The translations under genes were made by a program, and so were the position numbers. Positions 1 to 10,576 of a stretch of DNA of 64,000 nucleotides are shown in pieces. Under the pieces are notes generated by a model. That model worked only from the letters and a program-made list of their open reading frames with translations. It was not told the DNA's origin and ran no database searches. This DNA is from Nemophila menziesii (Eukaryota; Streptophyta; Magnoliopsida; Boraginales; Hydrophyllaceae), in the NCBI GenBank assembly GCA_029959085.1, contig JARWIR010000031.1:248001-312000 (forward strand). The letters are read 5' to 3'. Each line of letters opens with the position of its first letter. The stretch's first letter is position 1.

Positions 1-1386
1 AAATTAAACACTGAAATAAAAGGAATCACAATACCGCAAGTGTACGGTTGTCCAAGTAATATTCGATAAATCGGGTTTCGTTATCAGGGACGGATTAGTT
101 TCAACCCAAATATTAATCAGATAGTAGAAATAATTGCTTGACAGGAAAGTAAAATAATATGATTTTTTTGGTTTTTTTAATAACTAAATATGCAGTAAAA
201 TAAAGACTAAATTAATTAACTAAAAATAAATAATGAAAATAAAAGACTAGATTCAGAGATGAGAGATTTTTGAGTCTCGCAAGGAATCCACCTAATTAAT
301 GTAGCCTACGCTTGTTTAAGGGTAGAATTGGTATTAGTATATTAGTCGAGACTCTAATGTCTCCTAGCCCCCTGTCGGGTGGACCTAAGAGCTATGCTGT
401 AGATCTCGGGTCTATGACGTAGGCGGTCGACCAAGGCCTAGCGCCTAGGCGGGATTACACGGGGCCTAGGCGGAATTATACGGTTTTGAATCTCTTTGTG
501 TAATTTTGTATATTTAGTAATATATGTGTAGTAATTATAGAAATTTTAACTATTTATATCATAAAATTCATCTAACAACACTATAATATATATAAAAATA
601 CTAAAAATTGAGTTATAATATCAATTAAAAAATTCTCGAGAATAAGAAAAATAACAAGAAGGCCTATGCGAGCATATTTTTCCATTAAGCGGCGCCTAGG
701 CGGCTATTTTTGGCCATTACTCGGTGCCTAGACAGGCTAGGCGCCTATTCCACGGCGACTAAGGATCTAGGGAAAAACACCTAGAGTTTTAACTAGGCGT
801 AAGCGCTTGAGGGGGGAGTTGACGCCTAGGCGGAGAGATCTACATCATAGCCTAAGAGCTATCCTACAGTATTACAAACCTCGTCAGAATGATTATAAGC
901 TACTTTCAAATGAATAATATTTTACCTCTTTGGCTATGTAGTTAATATGCCTTTCGGCCATTACACGGGTATTACCTAAGTCTGTATTCAAACCCCCCTG
1001 TCGGATGATCACTTCGCCACTAAAGTGAATAGCCCAAATACTAACAGCTACTTCTAGTTGCACGGAAAAGAATTAGTAAATAAGAACAAAGTAATATCCA
1101 ATATCTAAGACTCGATTCAGTTAAAATCATAACAATCCCAAATTCAAAATATAGATTAAATTAATTAAGGTTCATCCCTTTATTGCGATTCTCAAGTATA
1201 TGGAAATTTAGCTCATGATAAAATTAAAGACTGAAAATAGACAAAAGGAATTCATAATTCAATTACAGAAAATAAAGTGATAACCTAAAGGGTTGAATGA
1301 CTATTGATGGAAGAACAAAATTCCTCCAGCACTAGCTTCTCCTTGCCTTCTTGCTCTGACTTGAAAACCTTAAGCCTCTTGTCTAA
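1..1386 (-). mobile_element. LTR fragment C (Ty3/gypsy-like), reverse orientation
   Basis: Reads on the minus strand like the 3' two thirds of the LTRs of the Athila-like elements further on. It has the same phrases in reverse: the ACCGTACACTTGCGG block near the LTR end (around 37-60), the GGGTGGACC/CCCGTCAGGG-type blocks (370-390, 990-1010), and the sequence around the AUG-like leader with TTAGCTCATG (1205-1220). The left end runs out of the window. At about 1386 it stops abruptly at sequence that belongs to the leader of element D. It is non-coding and interrupted by a 455-bp insertion at 396-850. No target duplication can be tested. Confidence 0.7.
396..850. mobile_element. 455-bp MITE-like insertion rich in GCCTAGGCGG
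   Basis: Flanked by a 12-bp direct repeat, CCTAAGAGCTAT, at 384-395 and 851-862. Removing the insert plus one copy restores the LTR sequence as seen in the other LTRs. The ends are imperfect inverted repeats (GCTGTAGATCTC at the left, GAGATCTACATCATAG at the right). Inside, the phrase GCCTAGGCGG or close variants recurs near 430-480, 690-750 and 825-835, with an AT-rich centre. No coding capacity. A 9-12 bp duplication would fit a Mutator-like or hAT-like non-autonomous element, but I cannot assign a superfamily. Confidence 0.65.
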
Positions 1387-1443
1387 TTATCTGAAGTGTT
1401 TGACTCTCTCTAAGGATGTTATGAATTGAAAAAATATGAGAAT

Positions 1444-1459
1444 CCCCGGCAGCGCGCCA
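1444..1459 (-). other. Primer-binding site of element D, one base short
   Basis: On the minus strand this reads TGGCGCGCTGCCGGGG, the complement of the 3' end of plant tRNA-Asp with one base lost compared with TGGCGCCGCTGCCGGGGA in elements A and B. It lies 6 bases inside the LTR end at 1466. The leader fragment 1387-1443 follows in the element direction and is then cut by LTR fragment C. Confidence 0.7.
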
Positions 1460-1465
1460 AAAACT

Positions 1466-2633
1466 TGGTGTCTCCTTGTGTGTTCTAAAATAACACACCT
1501 AAAAAGGCAAGACACATACACAAGTGTACGGATCGTCCAAGTAATATCCGATAAACGGGATTTCGATCTCAGGGATGGATTGGATATGAATTTAGATGTT
1601 ATGTTATAAGTGTAGATAATTGTTATGTGATGTGGAAAATAAATGATATACATATTTGTTTTGGTTTTTGAGTAAGGACTAAGATGCAAATAAATTAAAA
1701 TACTAAATTAACTAATGCAAATAAATAAGACGCAAGTAAATAAATATAAGTAGACTCAACGATTTAATCGCAGTAATTGAGTTTCGCAAGGGTTTCACCG
1801 AAAGCTATTATATCAATGTTTCTGTTTAAGGGATGAATCAGGATTAAGTACTAGTCGGGATTCTATAGTCTCCTAACCCCCGTCAGGGTGGACTTAGAAG
1901 CTATTCTTAGGTGTTACAAACCCCGTCAGGGCGATCATAATCCACCTTCGAATGGTAAAGTATTCTACCCAATTGGCTATAAGGTTAACTAAGCCTGCTA
2001 GGGTCAATAATTTCTACCTTACGTCTATTATTTAGTTCCGTAATTAGACCCCCCGTAGAGGCGATCACTTCCCCACCAAAGTGTATAACTTAATTACTAA
2101 TTCCTATATTTGATTCATGAATTCAAAGACAGTATTTGAATGCAAAATAATAGTCAATACGAAATCACCCAATTCAATTTAAATTGTTCAATCCCAAATT
2201 CAAAAACATAAATTCAATAAAATTTGGGTTCAACCCATTAATGCGATTCTCAAGCACTTAAGGAGTTTAGCTCATTCTAATATTAAAAACTACTAAATTA
2301 AAATAAAAAGCATTCATAATGAATTACAGAAATAGAAAAACCTAATTAAAGGGTTGATAATTGCTGTTGTTGGAAGAATGAATTCTCCAACTTCAACTTT
2401 CTCTCTCCTTTTTGCTTCTCTGACTTCTCCTAAGCGTTGCCTCCTCTCTAATATGGATTGTCTTTAAAAACTGAAGTTAAAAGCCTTTTTATAGTGGGAA
2501 AAATGCATTGGGCTTTTTAAAAAGAAGGATTAGGTTAATTAGAATAAAAGCCCAATCCATTTAATGAAATTCCGTAACGGGTGACCAGCTGTTACTAAAA
2601 TAGCTGTAACTTTTGCGTCCGGACTTGACATCA
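1466..2633 (-). mobile_element. 5' LTR of element D, reverse orientation
   Basis: On the minus strand the LTR starts TGATGTCAAG (2633) and ends GGAGACACCA (1466), matching the TGATGTC...ACACCA termini of elements A, B and H. A TATAAAAAGG box lies near 2480-2490 on the minus strand. The three CCCGTCAGGG-like blocks common to these LTRs are at about 1880, 1920 and 2050. The primer site at 1444-1459 shows this is a 5' LTR; the rest of D is missing and replaced by LTR fragment C. At about 1170 bp it is shorter than the other LTRs. The 2633 boundary is inferred from terminal motifs only. Confidence 0.65.
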
Positions 2634-3214
2634 CTTCGTTCAACTTGGAAAATCTTCCTGACTTCAAGCTCTATCTACCTCATATTATGCTCCAAGGCTG
2701 AATCAGTTGCTGAATTTTGCCGGTTGTTTAATATATTGCACTTTTACTCCTTGTTTTGGATATATTATTGTTTATAGATCTTTTGTGCCTTAATTGAGTG
2801 TTAAGTGTTTATTTTTTAGGTACATGCTTGATAAAATAATTCAGGATGATGAGAAGAAGTCAAAAAGTCAAGATGAACCCCAAGTCAAAGTGGAAATTGA
2901 GTTTAGAGCCACTTTGGGAAGTTGGAGCGTTTACTGAAGAAATTTTGCACCTTAGTGTTTCAGTCACTACGACTTATTGGTGAGAGATATAGGCCTGAAC
3001 CCTTTTGATTTCGAAATATCTTGAGGTCAGGTTCGTTTCACAAGGGACGGAAGTCAATTTAGAGTTAAGATGAAGAAGTAGTGCAAGTTGCATCCACCGT
3101 GTACGAACCAGAAATCTGGTTAAGTAAAACGAGTTGGGTCCCTTCCGAACCTAACTTAACAAGTCTAAAGGGGGCACAGACGTTTTTAGAAGCTATATAA
3201 GCTATTTTTCTAGT
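2634..3214 (+). mobile_element. LTR F, left part (split by element A)
   Basis: Non-coding sequence with a TATATAA box in AGCTATATAAGCTA near 3192, typical of an LTR promoter. It continues after element A at 10577, as shown by the CCCAT target duplication on either side of A. The left limit is uncertain: it could begin anywhere from 2634 to about 2712. It has no strong similarity to the A/B/H LTRs at its start, but the second part has the familiar TATGAGCTAAAC...GAGGATGC block. Confidence 0.5.
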
Positions 3215-3774
3215 CCCATTGATGTCTACTCATTTGTGATAGATTTATGTTAAGATGAGACATCATTTTTAATGATTTAGAAGTCTTTCTAATCGTTTTT
3301 CTTGAGAAATAGTGCACTTTCCTATTTTGAGTCTTGATTTAGTAAAATAATATTTTTAGAGCATATTGGGTTTAATTATTTATTTAGTGTGAAACTTTAA
3401 AGATAATCATGGAGATTAATTAGAGTCCAAGTCAAAGACTACAAGATATGGAAAGAGATAAGCATGGAAATTGGAGATAAGGAAACAAAAACTAAAAACA
3501 TAAAAAAGGAAATGCTGCCTTAAATCTGAATTTTTGCACCTACGACCACAAATCAGCTTATATCTCAAAATCGGTGTGGAATTTGGAGAAACGCTCAAGA
3601 GAAAAGTTGAAGATCTTTCCGAGACGATGAATTTAGACTACTCATACGCGTCAAACAGATGAGTATTGAAGCTGCTAGGACCAAAACAAAAACGGGCCCT
3701 ACGAATTTGAGTTGGGCTTGGAGTCCACTACTTACCTTCTCCTTCAAGAAAACGAATTAGGTCTTCTAAACACC

Positions 3775-3782
3775 TATAAATA
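3775..3782 (+). promoter_or_regulatory. TATA box of element A LTR
   Basis: CCTATAAATACACC at 3773-3786 is a good TATA box in the middle of the LTR, where the U3/R boundary is expected. The same box is preserved in the 3' LTR near 9605 and, reversed, in the solo LTR near 8760. Transcription would start about 30 bases downstream. Inferred from position and sequence only. Confidence 0.6.
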
Positions 3783-4435
3783 CACCCTTATATCACTTGT
3801 AAATCATCCTTGCCTCATAGTAATTAGTTCTTAAGGTTTTATTCTTCCAAGTTGCTGTAGAGAGCAAGATGATGTCTTTTATTATTTTCTTTAGTTTATT
3901 TCCTTCAGGTATGAACTAAACTCCCCATAGCTTGGGTTTTGCATCATGTATAAACTATGAATTCTAATTTCTTTCTATCTAAGTTTCTTTAGGAATTACA
4001 TATTTTAGTCTGATATTAACTGCTTACCTTTATATTTGTTTATGTGTTTTGATTTAATGACTGTCTTCCTTGCTAGTGCTCGAGTATAGGATTACCTTAA
4101 TAGTAGTTAGATGATCACCTTAGCTGGGTATCTAATTATTGAAACACCATATAACGTCTAGTGTCGATATTGGTCTTGACAACACTAATTCTAACTAGAT
4201 AGTCACTAGGGTATAATTTAATCACTATCACCATGTATGAAAATTGATTGCTTATGGCCCTAGTGGCGTAGGACAACCCTATTTGAACCAACCTCGTGGT
4301 GTGTCCGTAGCCCCCTTAGTCGCTCTTAATGTCTAAGGTATGGGAATTTAGAATCCTGACTAAATATCTAAGAGCTAATTATCTCCCTTATTAACTAGAT
4401 TTGATAGAAAGAATTAGAAGGATTAGTGCATACTA

Positions 4436-5302
4436 GGGGTGAGCATGGTTCGGTTCGACTCGTTTTTTTGCCATAACCGAAACTGAAACCGAATGATTCG
4501 GTTTATAAAGATGTCGGTATCGAACCGAACGGTTTTTATCGGTTCGGGTTTATCGATTTTTGGTTTTCTATATGTTCGGTTCGGTTTTTTCGGTTTTGGT
4601 ATGTGTTTAATTCGATTGTTATTTAAATAGTGTTTACATGAGACATTTTATTTTCTAAGAAATCCTTATATGCAGTGTTTGATTTTCATATTATTAATAC
4701 ATGCAGGAAATTGCATTTTTGGAACTCAAATATTATATATTACTCGTAAACAAATTATTTCAAATGAATATTTATATTAGTCGTAAACAAATAATTTTAA
4801 AGGAATATTCACGTTATCGACTCACGTAGGAAATTGTATTTTTGGAACTCAGATATTATATATTAGTCGTAAACAAATAATTTCAAAGGAATATTTATAA
4901 AATTTAATGTGTATATTTTATCTTCAACAAATATTAATAGACGAAGGATTTTTAATATATATACTAATGAATTACGTAAAAATATGTTGCACATATAACA
5001 TTTTTAAGGACGGTGCATGTCATATATGAACATTTTTGTTTTCAAAAATTACTCCATTTTTATCCCATTGTCATAATATCTTCAAGAAAATAAATTAAAT
5101 TCAAGAATATCTTAGTTTTTGTAATTTTTTTTTGGGTTTTCGGTTCGGTTTAGCAAAGAAAAACTGTACCGAACCGAACTTTTTCGGTTTTTTAAAAAGT
5201 TTATACCGAACCGAACGGTTTTGTCGGTTTTCGGTTTTTTCGGTTAGTTTTTTTTCAGTTTTTTGGATCGGTTCGGTTTTTCGGTTTAGTTTTTCTCACC
5301 CC
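4436..5302. mobile_element. 867-bp MITE-like element with TTCGGTT/AACCGAA arrays
   Basis: Inserted in the 5' LTR of element A. The 12-bp target TAGTGCATACTA is duplicated at 4424-4435 and 5303-5314, and is present once at the matching site in the 3' LTR (near 10255). Termini are GGGGTGAGCA and CTCACCCC. Both ends are packed with CGGTTCGGTTT-type runs that are inverted relative to each other (4447-4610 and 5135-5290), so single strands could fold back strongly. The centre is AT-rich and contains a repeated AGTCGTAAACAAATAAT phrase (about 4740-4890). No ORF. The long duplication fits a Mutator-like element best, but the superfamily is unproven. Confidence 0.7.
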
Positions 5303-5620
5303 TAGTGCATACTAGCAAAACCTAAGCTATATTTCTCATCTCATATTTCTTCATATTTAATTTACTGTCTTTATTTTCCTTAGTTTAATTAAGTATTTCG
5401 AATTATTCATCTTTTATTTTCTGTCTTTTAGTTAATTACTTCTTACTCGTTATTTCTACCCATTCGTATAACACACTAAGTCCCTGAGAACGAACTCAAC
5501 TTATCATTAAAACATTCATACGTCCTATAATACTTGCAGTATTGTGCCTGTCTAGGGTGAGACTGCGTGGTTTTCTGACTTATATTTATCTTATTTTTAT
5601 CACACCTTAGGCGACACAAA

Positions 5621-5917
5621 GTGTTTGGCGCCGCTGCCGGGGAGAAACTCGAGTTTAAGAAAAGTTATATTGATAATGCTTGGATAATGAAAGTCTTGAG
5701 AGGAGCAGTTCTACGCAAATCTCAACAGAAGAAAAGGAGAAAAGTTGGCAAGAGAAGATGGAGGAGCGTTTTAAACAATTTCGAAGCAGCTCAAACTTCC
5801 TTAGCCAATGATGTGGCACAAATCAAAGATAATCAAGTGCACATCATGAAACTCCTTGAGCAATTAAAGAAAGATCAAGCAAATCCTACCTTGCATATCA
5901 ATAATGCGAGGCAATAG
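5621..5917 (+). pseudogene. Coiled-coil C-terminal remnant of the 3' ORF (NNARQ end)
   Basis: An open frame of 98 codons that begins inside the primer site on a GTG, so it is probably not a genuine start. From EKLEFKK (5641) onward it matches the minus-strand ORF at 37437-37729 in element H, sharing the IMKVL, LANDVAQIK/LAKDVAQIK, NQVHIM, LLEQ and NNARQ-stop stretches. The segment EAAQTSLANDVAQIKDN and the following heptad-like LLEQLKK suggest a coiled coil. A lysine/arginine-rich patch (KKRRKVGKRRWR) differs from H and may come from a local frameshift. Function unknown; in H it follows a plant-transposon-protein domain. Confidence 0.55.
5626..5643 (+). other. tRNA-Asp primer-binding site of element A
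   Basis: TGGCGCCGCTGCCGGGGA, complementary to the 3' end of plant tRNA-Asp(GUC) with one T-to-C difference from the usual TGGCGCCGTTGCC. It starts 6 bases after the LTR. tRNA-Asp priming is typical of the Athila lineage. Confidence 0.85.
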
Positions 5918-7500
5918 CCTCGAGAGTATGTACTCTTTCTTCCTTACCATTTATGTAAATGCTTTTATCTGCTAATTTTAATTTCTGTTTCGAGTCTTTT
6001 TCGAGTCGTGGGGACACAACTCATTTTTAGGTTGGGGGTGTGGGGATTCGTTGTCTCTCATCTCCATTTTTCTGTTTTTAGGTAGAAATTAATATCTTTG
6101 ATACATGGGAATTAGATGTAGATTGTATTTAATAGCTTGAAAGCATAAGCTCATTGAATTAATGATAGTAAGTAGTATGTTTATGAGCTATGTTATTTGT
6201 ATGCTTTGAGTATTTGCAGGAAAACACACAGTGATAGTAAAGAAAAGATTAGTGAGCAATGCGATAGAAAGTATGTTCGATCTCAGAGAACCTTGAGAAG
6301 TGTGTAGGCAGTGAGATCCAAGCTAGTTGACAAACCCATTTGATGAAAGTTCTAAAGGTAAGAAAATAACGAAATTGCATGGTGTAGAAAGTGATTAAGG
6401 CAGTTCTTTCATATTGAAGCCACTTGAAGCCTTTTTATACCTTCTCACCTTATTATTTGATTTTATATGCTATATCCTTCTCAGCCCCTTCTAGCCTTTC
6501 TGAAGCCATTTTATTGAAACACATTATAAGCCATATCCCTTTAGATTATAGGACTTTTCCATATGACCCGCACTCGAATCGCGATGCATAGACAGTTGTT
6601 TTTGAGCTTGAGTTTGGGGTGGTGGGTCCACCATTATGGGAATTGTTATTGGGATGGGATTTTTGAGCTTATTAATTGTGCTCTGTCTTTATATTGATGA
6701 TGATTCACAGGTTTATATTGTAACCCTTTGCCGGGGTAATAGTGAATGAAAAAGAAGTTACGAGCTAAAATTTACCAACAAGGGCATTAAAAAGAAAAAA
6801 AATATATATGAGAAAAATAACGCGATATCACAACATTAAAAAGAGAGTCATAGTTATACAAAAGAAAAAAAAATGATTTGAAAAGAAAATATATATATGC
6901 GGATCGGCAAAGTGGAATTTTTATGTGAACATCTTATACTTTAATTGGGGTATTTAGGGATGCTAAATTGTGCATCAAAGAATTCATTGGGTTGAGTGAG
7001 AAACGTTTTATGAGAGTAACTCAAGCTGTAGGGCGATTCGTTGATGGCTAGTGAGGAGAGAGCCAAAAGCTCACTCTAAATTATCCAAATATACTATCAT
7101 ACCATTCCTAAGCCTAAATTACAACCTTAAAGACATTTTGATTCTTTTCTATGTAATTGAGAAGTGATTGAGCCATTAGAGAGTAGTTAAGTGGATCTTT
7201 AAATACTAGTGAAGTTCGAGGAACAATCTATAGCTTTCTTGGAGAACTGAGTAAAGTCCCAATCCTTCTTACACTGCGAAACTAATCTGATCTTGAATTC
7301 AAGCCGTGTTGACTATGGATATGAGAAGTGTACAAGTATGTAGTTTATGAATATTACTGCATGAAACTTTTTGAGTAATTGCTTTATGTCTATTCTATAT
7401 ATTCTGCTATGTTTTTCCCACTGTGTTGAAAATTACCTAGGTGTGTATTTATAGACTTCCCTTTGTTTTTATCGTTATTGTATCGGGACGATACAACTTT
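5918..7500 (+). other. 3' noncoding region of element A with three conserved blocks
   Basis: No ORF. Three blocks recur in elements B and H: (1) 5991-6050, GAGTCTTTTTCGAGTCGTGG followed by CTCATTTTTAGGTTGGGGG; (2) 6560-6640, ATATGACCCGCACTCGAATC followed by TTTGGGGTGGTGGGTCC; (3) 7049-7075, AGTGAGGAGAGAGCC...GCTCACT, which can form a short stem. Two G-rich, polypurine-like tracts (near 6030 and 6610) precede the real polypurine tract. Conservation across elements with different coding cargo suggests cis functions such as packaging or plus-strand priming; that is inference. Confidence 0.7.
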
Positions 7501-7513
7501 GAGTTGGGGGTCT
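7501..7513 (+). other. Polypurine tract of element A
   Basis: GAGTTGGGGGTCT lies directly before the TGATGTC start of the 3' LTR. The identical string precedes the 3' LTR of element B (45015-45027), supporting a role as plus-strand primer. Confidence 0.75.
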
Positions 7514-10500
7514 TGATGTCTCCTCATTTGTGATAGATTTATGTTAAGATGAGACATCATTTTTAGTGATTTCGAAGTCTTTCTAATCGTTTTTCTTAAG
7601 AAATAGTGCACTTTCCTATTTTGAGTCTTGATTTAGTAAAATAATATTTTTAGAGCATATTGGGTTTAATTATTTATTTAGTGTGAAGCTTTAAAGATAA
7701 TTATGGAGATTAATTGGAGTCCAAGTCAAAGACTACAAGGTATGGAAAGAGATAAGCATGGCAATTGGAGATAAGGAAACAAAAGCTAAAAACATGGAAA
7801 AGGAAAAGGTGCCTTGGTGTCGCCTAGGGTGTGATAAAATTAATACAAATAAAGGTCAAGAAAACTACGCACTCTCACCCTAGACAGGCACAGTACTACA
7901 AGTATTACAGGACGTATGCAAGTTTTAATGATAAGTAGAGTTCGTTCTCAGGGACTTAAGTGTGTTAATCGCGTGAGTAAGAATAACGAGTAAGAAGTAA
8001 ATAATTAAAGACAGAAAATAAAAGCAAATAGATTTGAGATTCAAGAAGTAAACTAATTAAAACTAGGAAAATAAAGACAATAAAGATAAGAAATACGAGA
8101 TGAGAAGTATAGCTTAGGTTTTGCTAGTATGCACTAATCCTTCTAATTCTATCTATAAATTTAGTTAATAAGGGAGAATATTAGCTCTTGGTATACTTAG
8201 TCAGGATTTTAAATTCCCATACCTTAGACCTTGAGAGCGACTAAGGGGGGCTACGGCACAACCAAGACGAGGACTCAAATAGGGTTATCAAACGCCACTA
8301 AGGCCCTATCCAGCACACTACAATCAATTGGTGATATGGTGATTAAAACAAACCCTAATGACTATCTAGTTAGAAGTATGTTTTGTCAGAACTGTGGTGG
8401 TTCAATAGTTAAACACCCTGTCAAGGATACCATCTAACTACTATTAAAACAATCCTAAAGTGATCAGTTCTAGGAAAGACATTAAATCAAAACACATAAA
8501 CAAATATTAAGTAAGTAGCTAATATCAGATTAAAACATATAATTCCCAAAGAAACTTAGATAGAAGAATTAGAATTCATAGATTATACATTATGCAAAAC
8601 CCAAGCTATGGGGAGTTTAGTTCATACCTGAAGGAAATAAACTAAAAGAAATTACAAAAGACATCATCTTGCTCTCTACAATAAACTGGAAGAATAAAAC
8701 CTTAAGAACTAATTACTATGAGGCAAGGATTATTTACAAGTGATATAAGGGTGTATTTATAGGTGTTTAGAAGACCTAATTCGTTTTCTTGAGGAAGAGT
8801 TAAGGTAATGGACTTCTAGCCCAACTCAAATTCGTATGGAAATAAAGATAAACACTGCTGGACCGTTTCGAGCATATCTTCTTCGTTATTGGTCGGTTTG
8901 AGCTCTATAAGATACCAAAAGAATCGCAACAGAATTATCTTGACCTAAAAGAATGAAATCATTAGATTCGGCCTATTTCTTAGGTAAAAACGCATATCTT
9001 TGGACGTGTATGCAGAATCCCAGATTTAGGCAACTTTCCCTTTTCCATCTTTTTAGCTTTCGTTTCCTTATCTCCAATTACCATGCAAATCTCTTTCCAT
9101 AAGTTGTAATCTTTGAATTGGACTCTAATTAAGCTCCATAATTATCTTTAAAGCTACACACTAAATAAACAATTAAACCCAATATGCTCTAAAAATATTA
9201 TTTCTACAAATCAAGACTCAAAATAGGAAAGTGCACTAAAACTCAAGAAAATCGACATTAAAGACTTCTAAATCACTTAAAATGATGTCTCATCCTAACA
9301 TTAATCTATCACAAATGAGGAGACATCATGCCTTAAATCTGAATTTCTGCACCTACGACCACAAATCAGCTTATATCTCAAAATCGGTGTGGAATTTGGA
9401 GAAACGGTCAAGAGCAAAGTTGAATATCTTTCCGAGACGATGAATTTATACTACCCATACGCGTTAAACGGATGAGTATTGAAGCTGTTAGGACCACAAC
9501 AAAAACGGGTCTGATTTCATGTTTTAGGGTTACAAATTTGAGTTGGGCTTGGAGTCCACTACTTACCTTCTCCTTCAAGAAAACGAATTAGGTCTTCTAA
9601 ACACCTATAAATACACCTTTATATCAATTGTAAATCATCCTTGCCTCATAGTAATAAGTTCTTAAGGTTTTATTCTTCCAAGTTATTGTAGATAGCAAGA
9701 TGATGTCTTTTATTATTTTCTTTAGTTTATTTCCTTCAGGTATGAACTAAACTCCCCATAGCTTGGGTTTTGTATCATGTATAAACTATGAATTCTAATT
9801 TCTTTCTATCTAAGTTTCTTTGGGAATTACATATTTTAATATGATATTAGCTGCTTACCTTTATATTTGTTTATGTGTTTTGATTTAATGATTGTGTTCC
9901 TTGCTAGTGCACGAGTATAGAAGTACCTTAATATTAGTTAGATGATCACCTTAGCTGGGTGTCTAATTATTGAAACACCACATAACGTCTAGTGTCGATA
10001 TTGGTCTTGACAACACTAATTCTAACTAGATAGTCATTAGGGTATAATTTAATCACTATCACCATGTATGGAAATTGATTGCTTAGGGCCCTAGTGGCGT
10101 AGGATAACCCTATTTGAACCAGCCTCGTGGTGTGTCCGTAGCCCCCTTAGTCGCTCTCAAGGTCTAAGGTATGAGAATTTAGAATCCTGACTAAATATCT
10201 AAGAGCTAGTTATCTCCCTTAATAACTAGATTTGATAGAAAAAATTAGAATGATTAGTGCATACTAGCAAAACCTAAGCTATATTTCTCATCTCATATTT
10301 CTTCATATTTAATTTACGGTTTTTATTTTCCTTAGTTTAATTAAGTATTTCGAATTATTCATCTTTTATTTTCTATCTTTTAGTTAATTACTTCTTACTC
10401 ATTATTTCTACTTATTCGTATAACACACTAAGTCCCTGAGAACGAACTGAACTTATCATTAAAACTTGCCTACGTCCTGTAATACTTGCAGTACTGTGCC

Positions 10501-10571
10501 TGTCTAGGGTGAGAGTGCGTTGTTTTCTGACTTATATTTATCTTATTTTTATCACACCGTAGGCGACACCA
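7514..10571 (+). repeat. 3' LTR of element A (split by a solo LTR)
   Basis: Begins TGATGTCTCC at 7514, is interrupted at 7814 by the reverse solo LTR, resumes at 9334 and ends GCGACACCA at 10571. Net length is about 1.54 kb, like the 5' copy without its MITE. It retains the empty target TAGTGCATACTA near 10255 that is filled in the 5' LTR. The two LTRs differ at scattered bases, so the insertion is not very recent; I did not count the differences. Confidence 0.85.
7815..9328 (-). mobile_element. Solo LTR inside the 3' LTR of element A
   Basis: A 1514-bp LTR in reverse orientation: TGGTGTCGCC at the left and GAGACATCA at the right, that is TGATGTCTCC...GGCGACACCA on the minus strand. The target TGCCT is duplicated at 7810-7814 and 9329-9333. 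It is the same LTR family as its host. No primer site, interior or second LTR is present, so it is most simply the scar of recombination between two LTRs of a full element. A 68-codon open frame at 8231-8437 is LTR sequence and is not called as a gene. Confidence 0.85.
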
Positions 10572-10576
10572 CCCAT

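Larger units (their letters stand above)
3220..5619 (+). repeat. 5' LTR of element A
   Basis: Starts TGATGTCTAC and ends GCGACACAA; the paired 3' LTR ends GCGACACCA, so the last bases here are mutated. The first 50 bases can fold into a hairpin, TGATGTCT pairing with AGACATCA at about 3261. A TATAAATA box lies at 3775-3782. The LTR is interrupted by the 867-bp insertion 4436-5302. A short segment near 4080-4330 carries the conserved blocks also seen in 3' LTR copies at 9900-10150. Confidence 0.85.
3220..10571 (+). mobile_element. Element A: Athila-like LTR retrotransposon, internally deleted
   Basis: Complete LTR element with target duplication CCCAT at 3215-3219 and 10572-10576. Parts: 5' LTR 3220-5619, tRNA-Asp primer site 5626-5643, 1.9-kb interior, polypurine tract 7501-7513, 3' LTR 7514-10571. 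Without the insertions (MITE 4436-5302 and solo LTR 7815-9328) it is about 4.95 kb with LTRs of about 1.52 and 1.54 kb. There is no gag, protease, RT or integrase. The primer site is joined almost directly to sequence that in element H lies at the 3' end, after the env-like ORF, so A looks like a deletion derivative of an H-like element. It would depend on proteins made elsewhere. Confidence 0.85.

Noticed and set aside
1387..1689. 100-codon minus-strand ORF
   Set aside because: Spans the leader, primer site and LTR end of element D; non-coding by context.
8231..8437. 68-codon ORF with CQNC and CGG residues
   Set aside because: Falls in the conserved noncoding block of a reverse-oriented solo LTR; the sister LTRs do not keep the frame.
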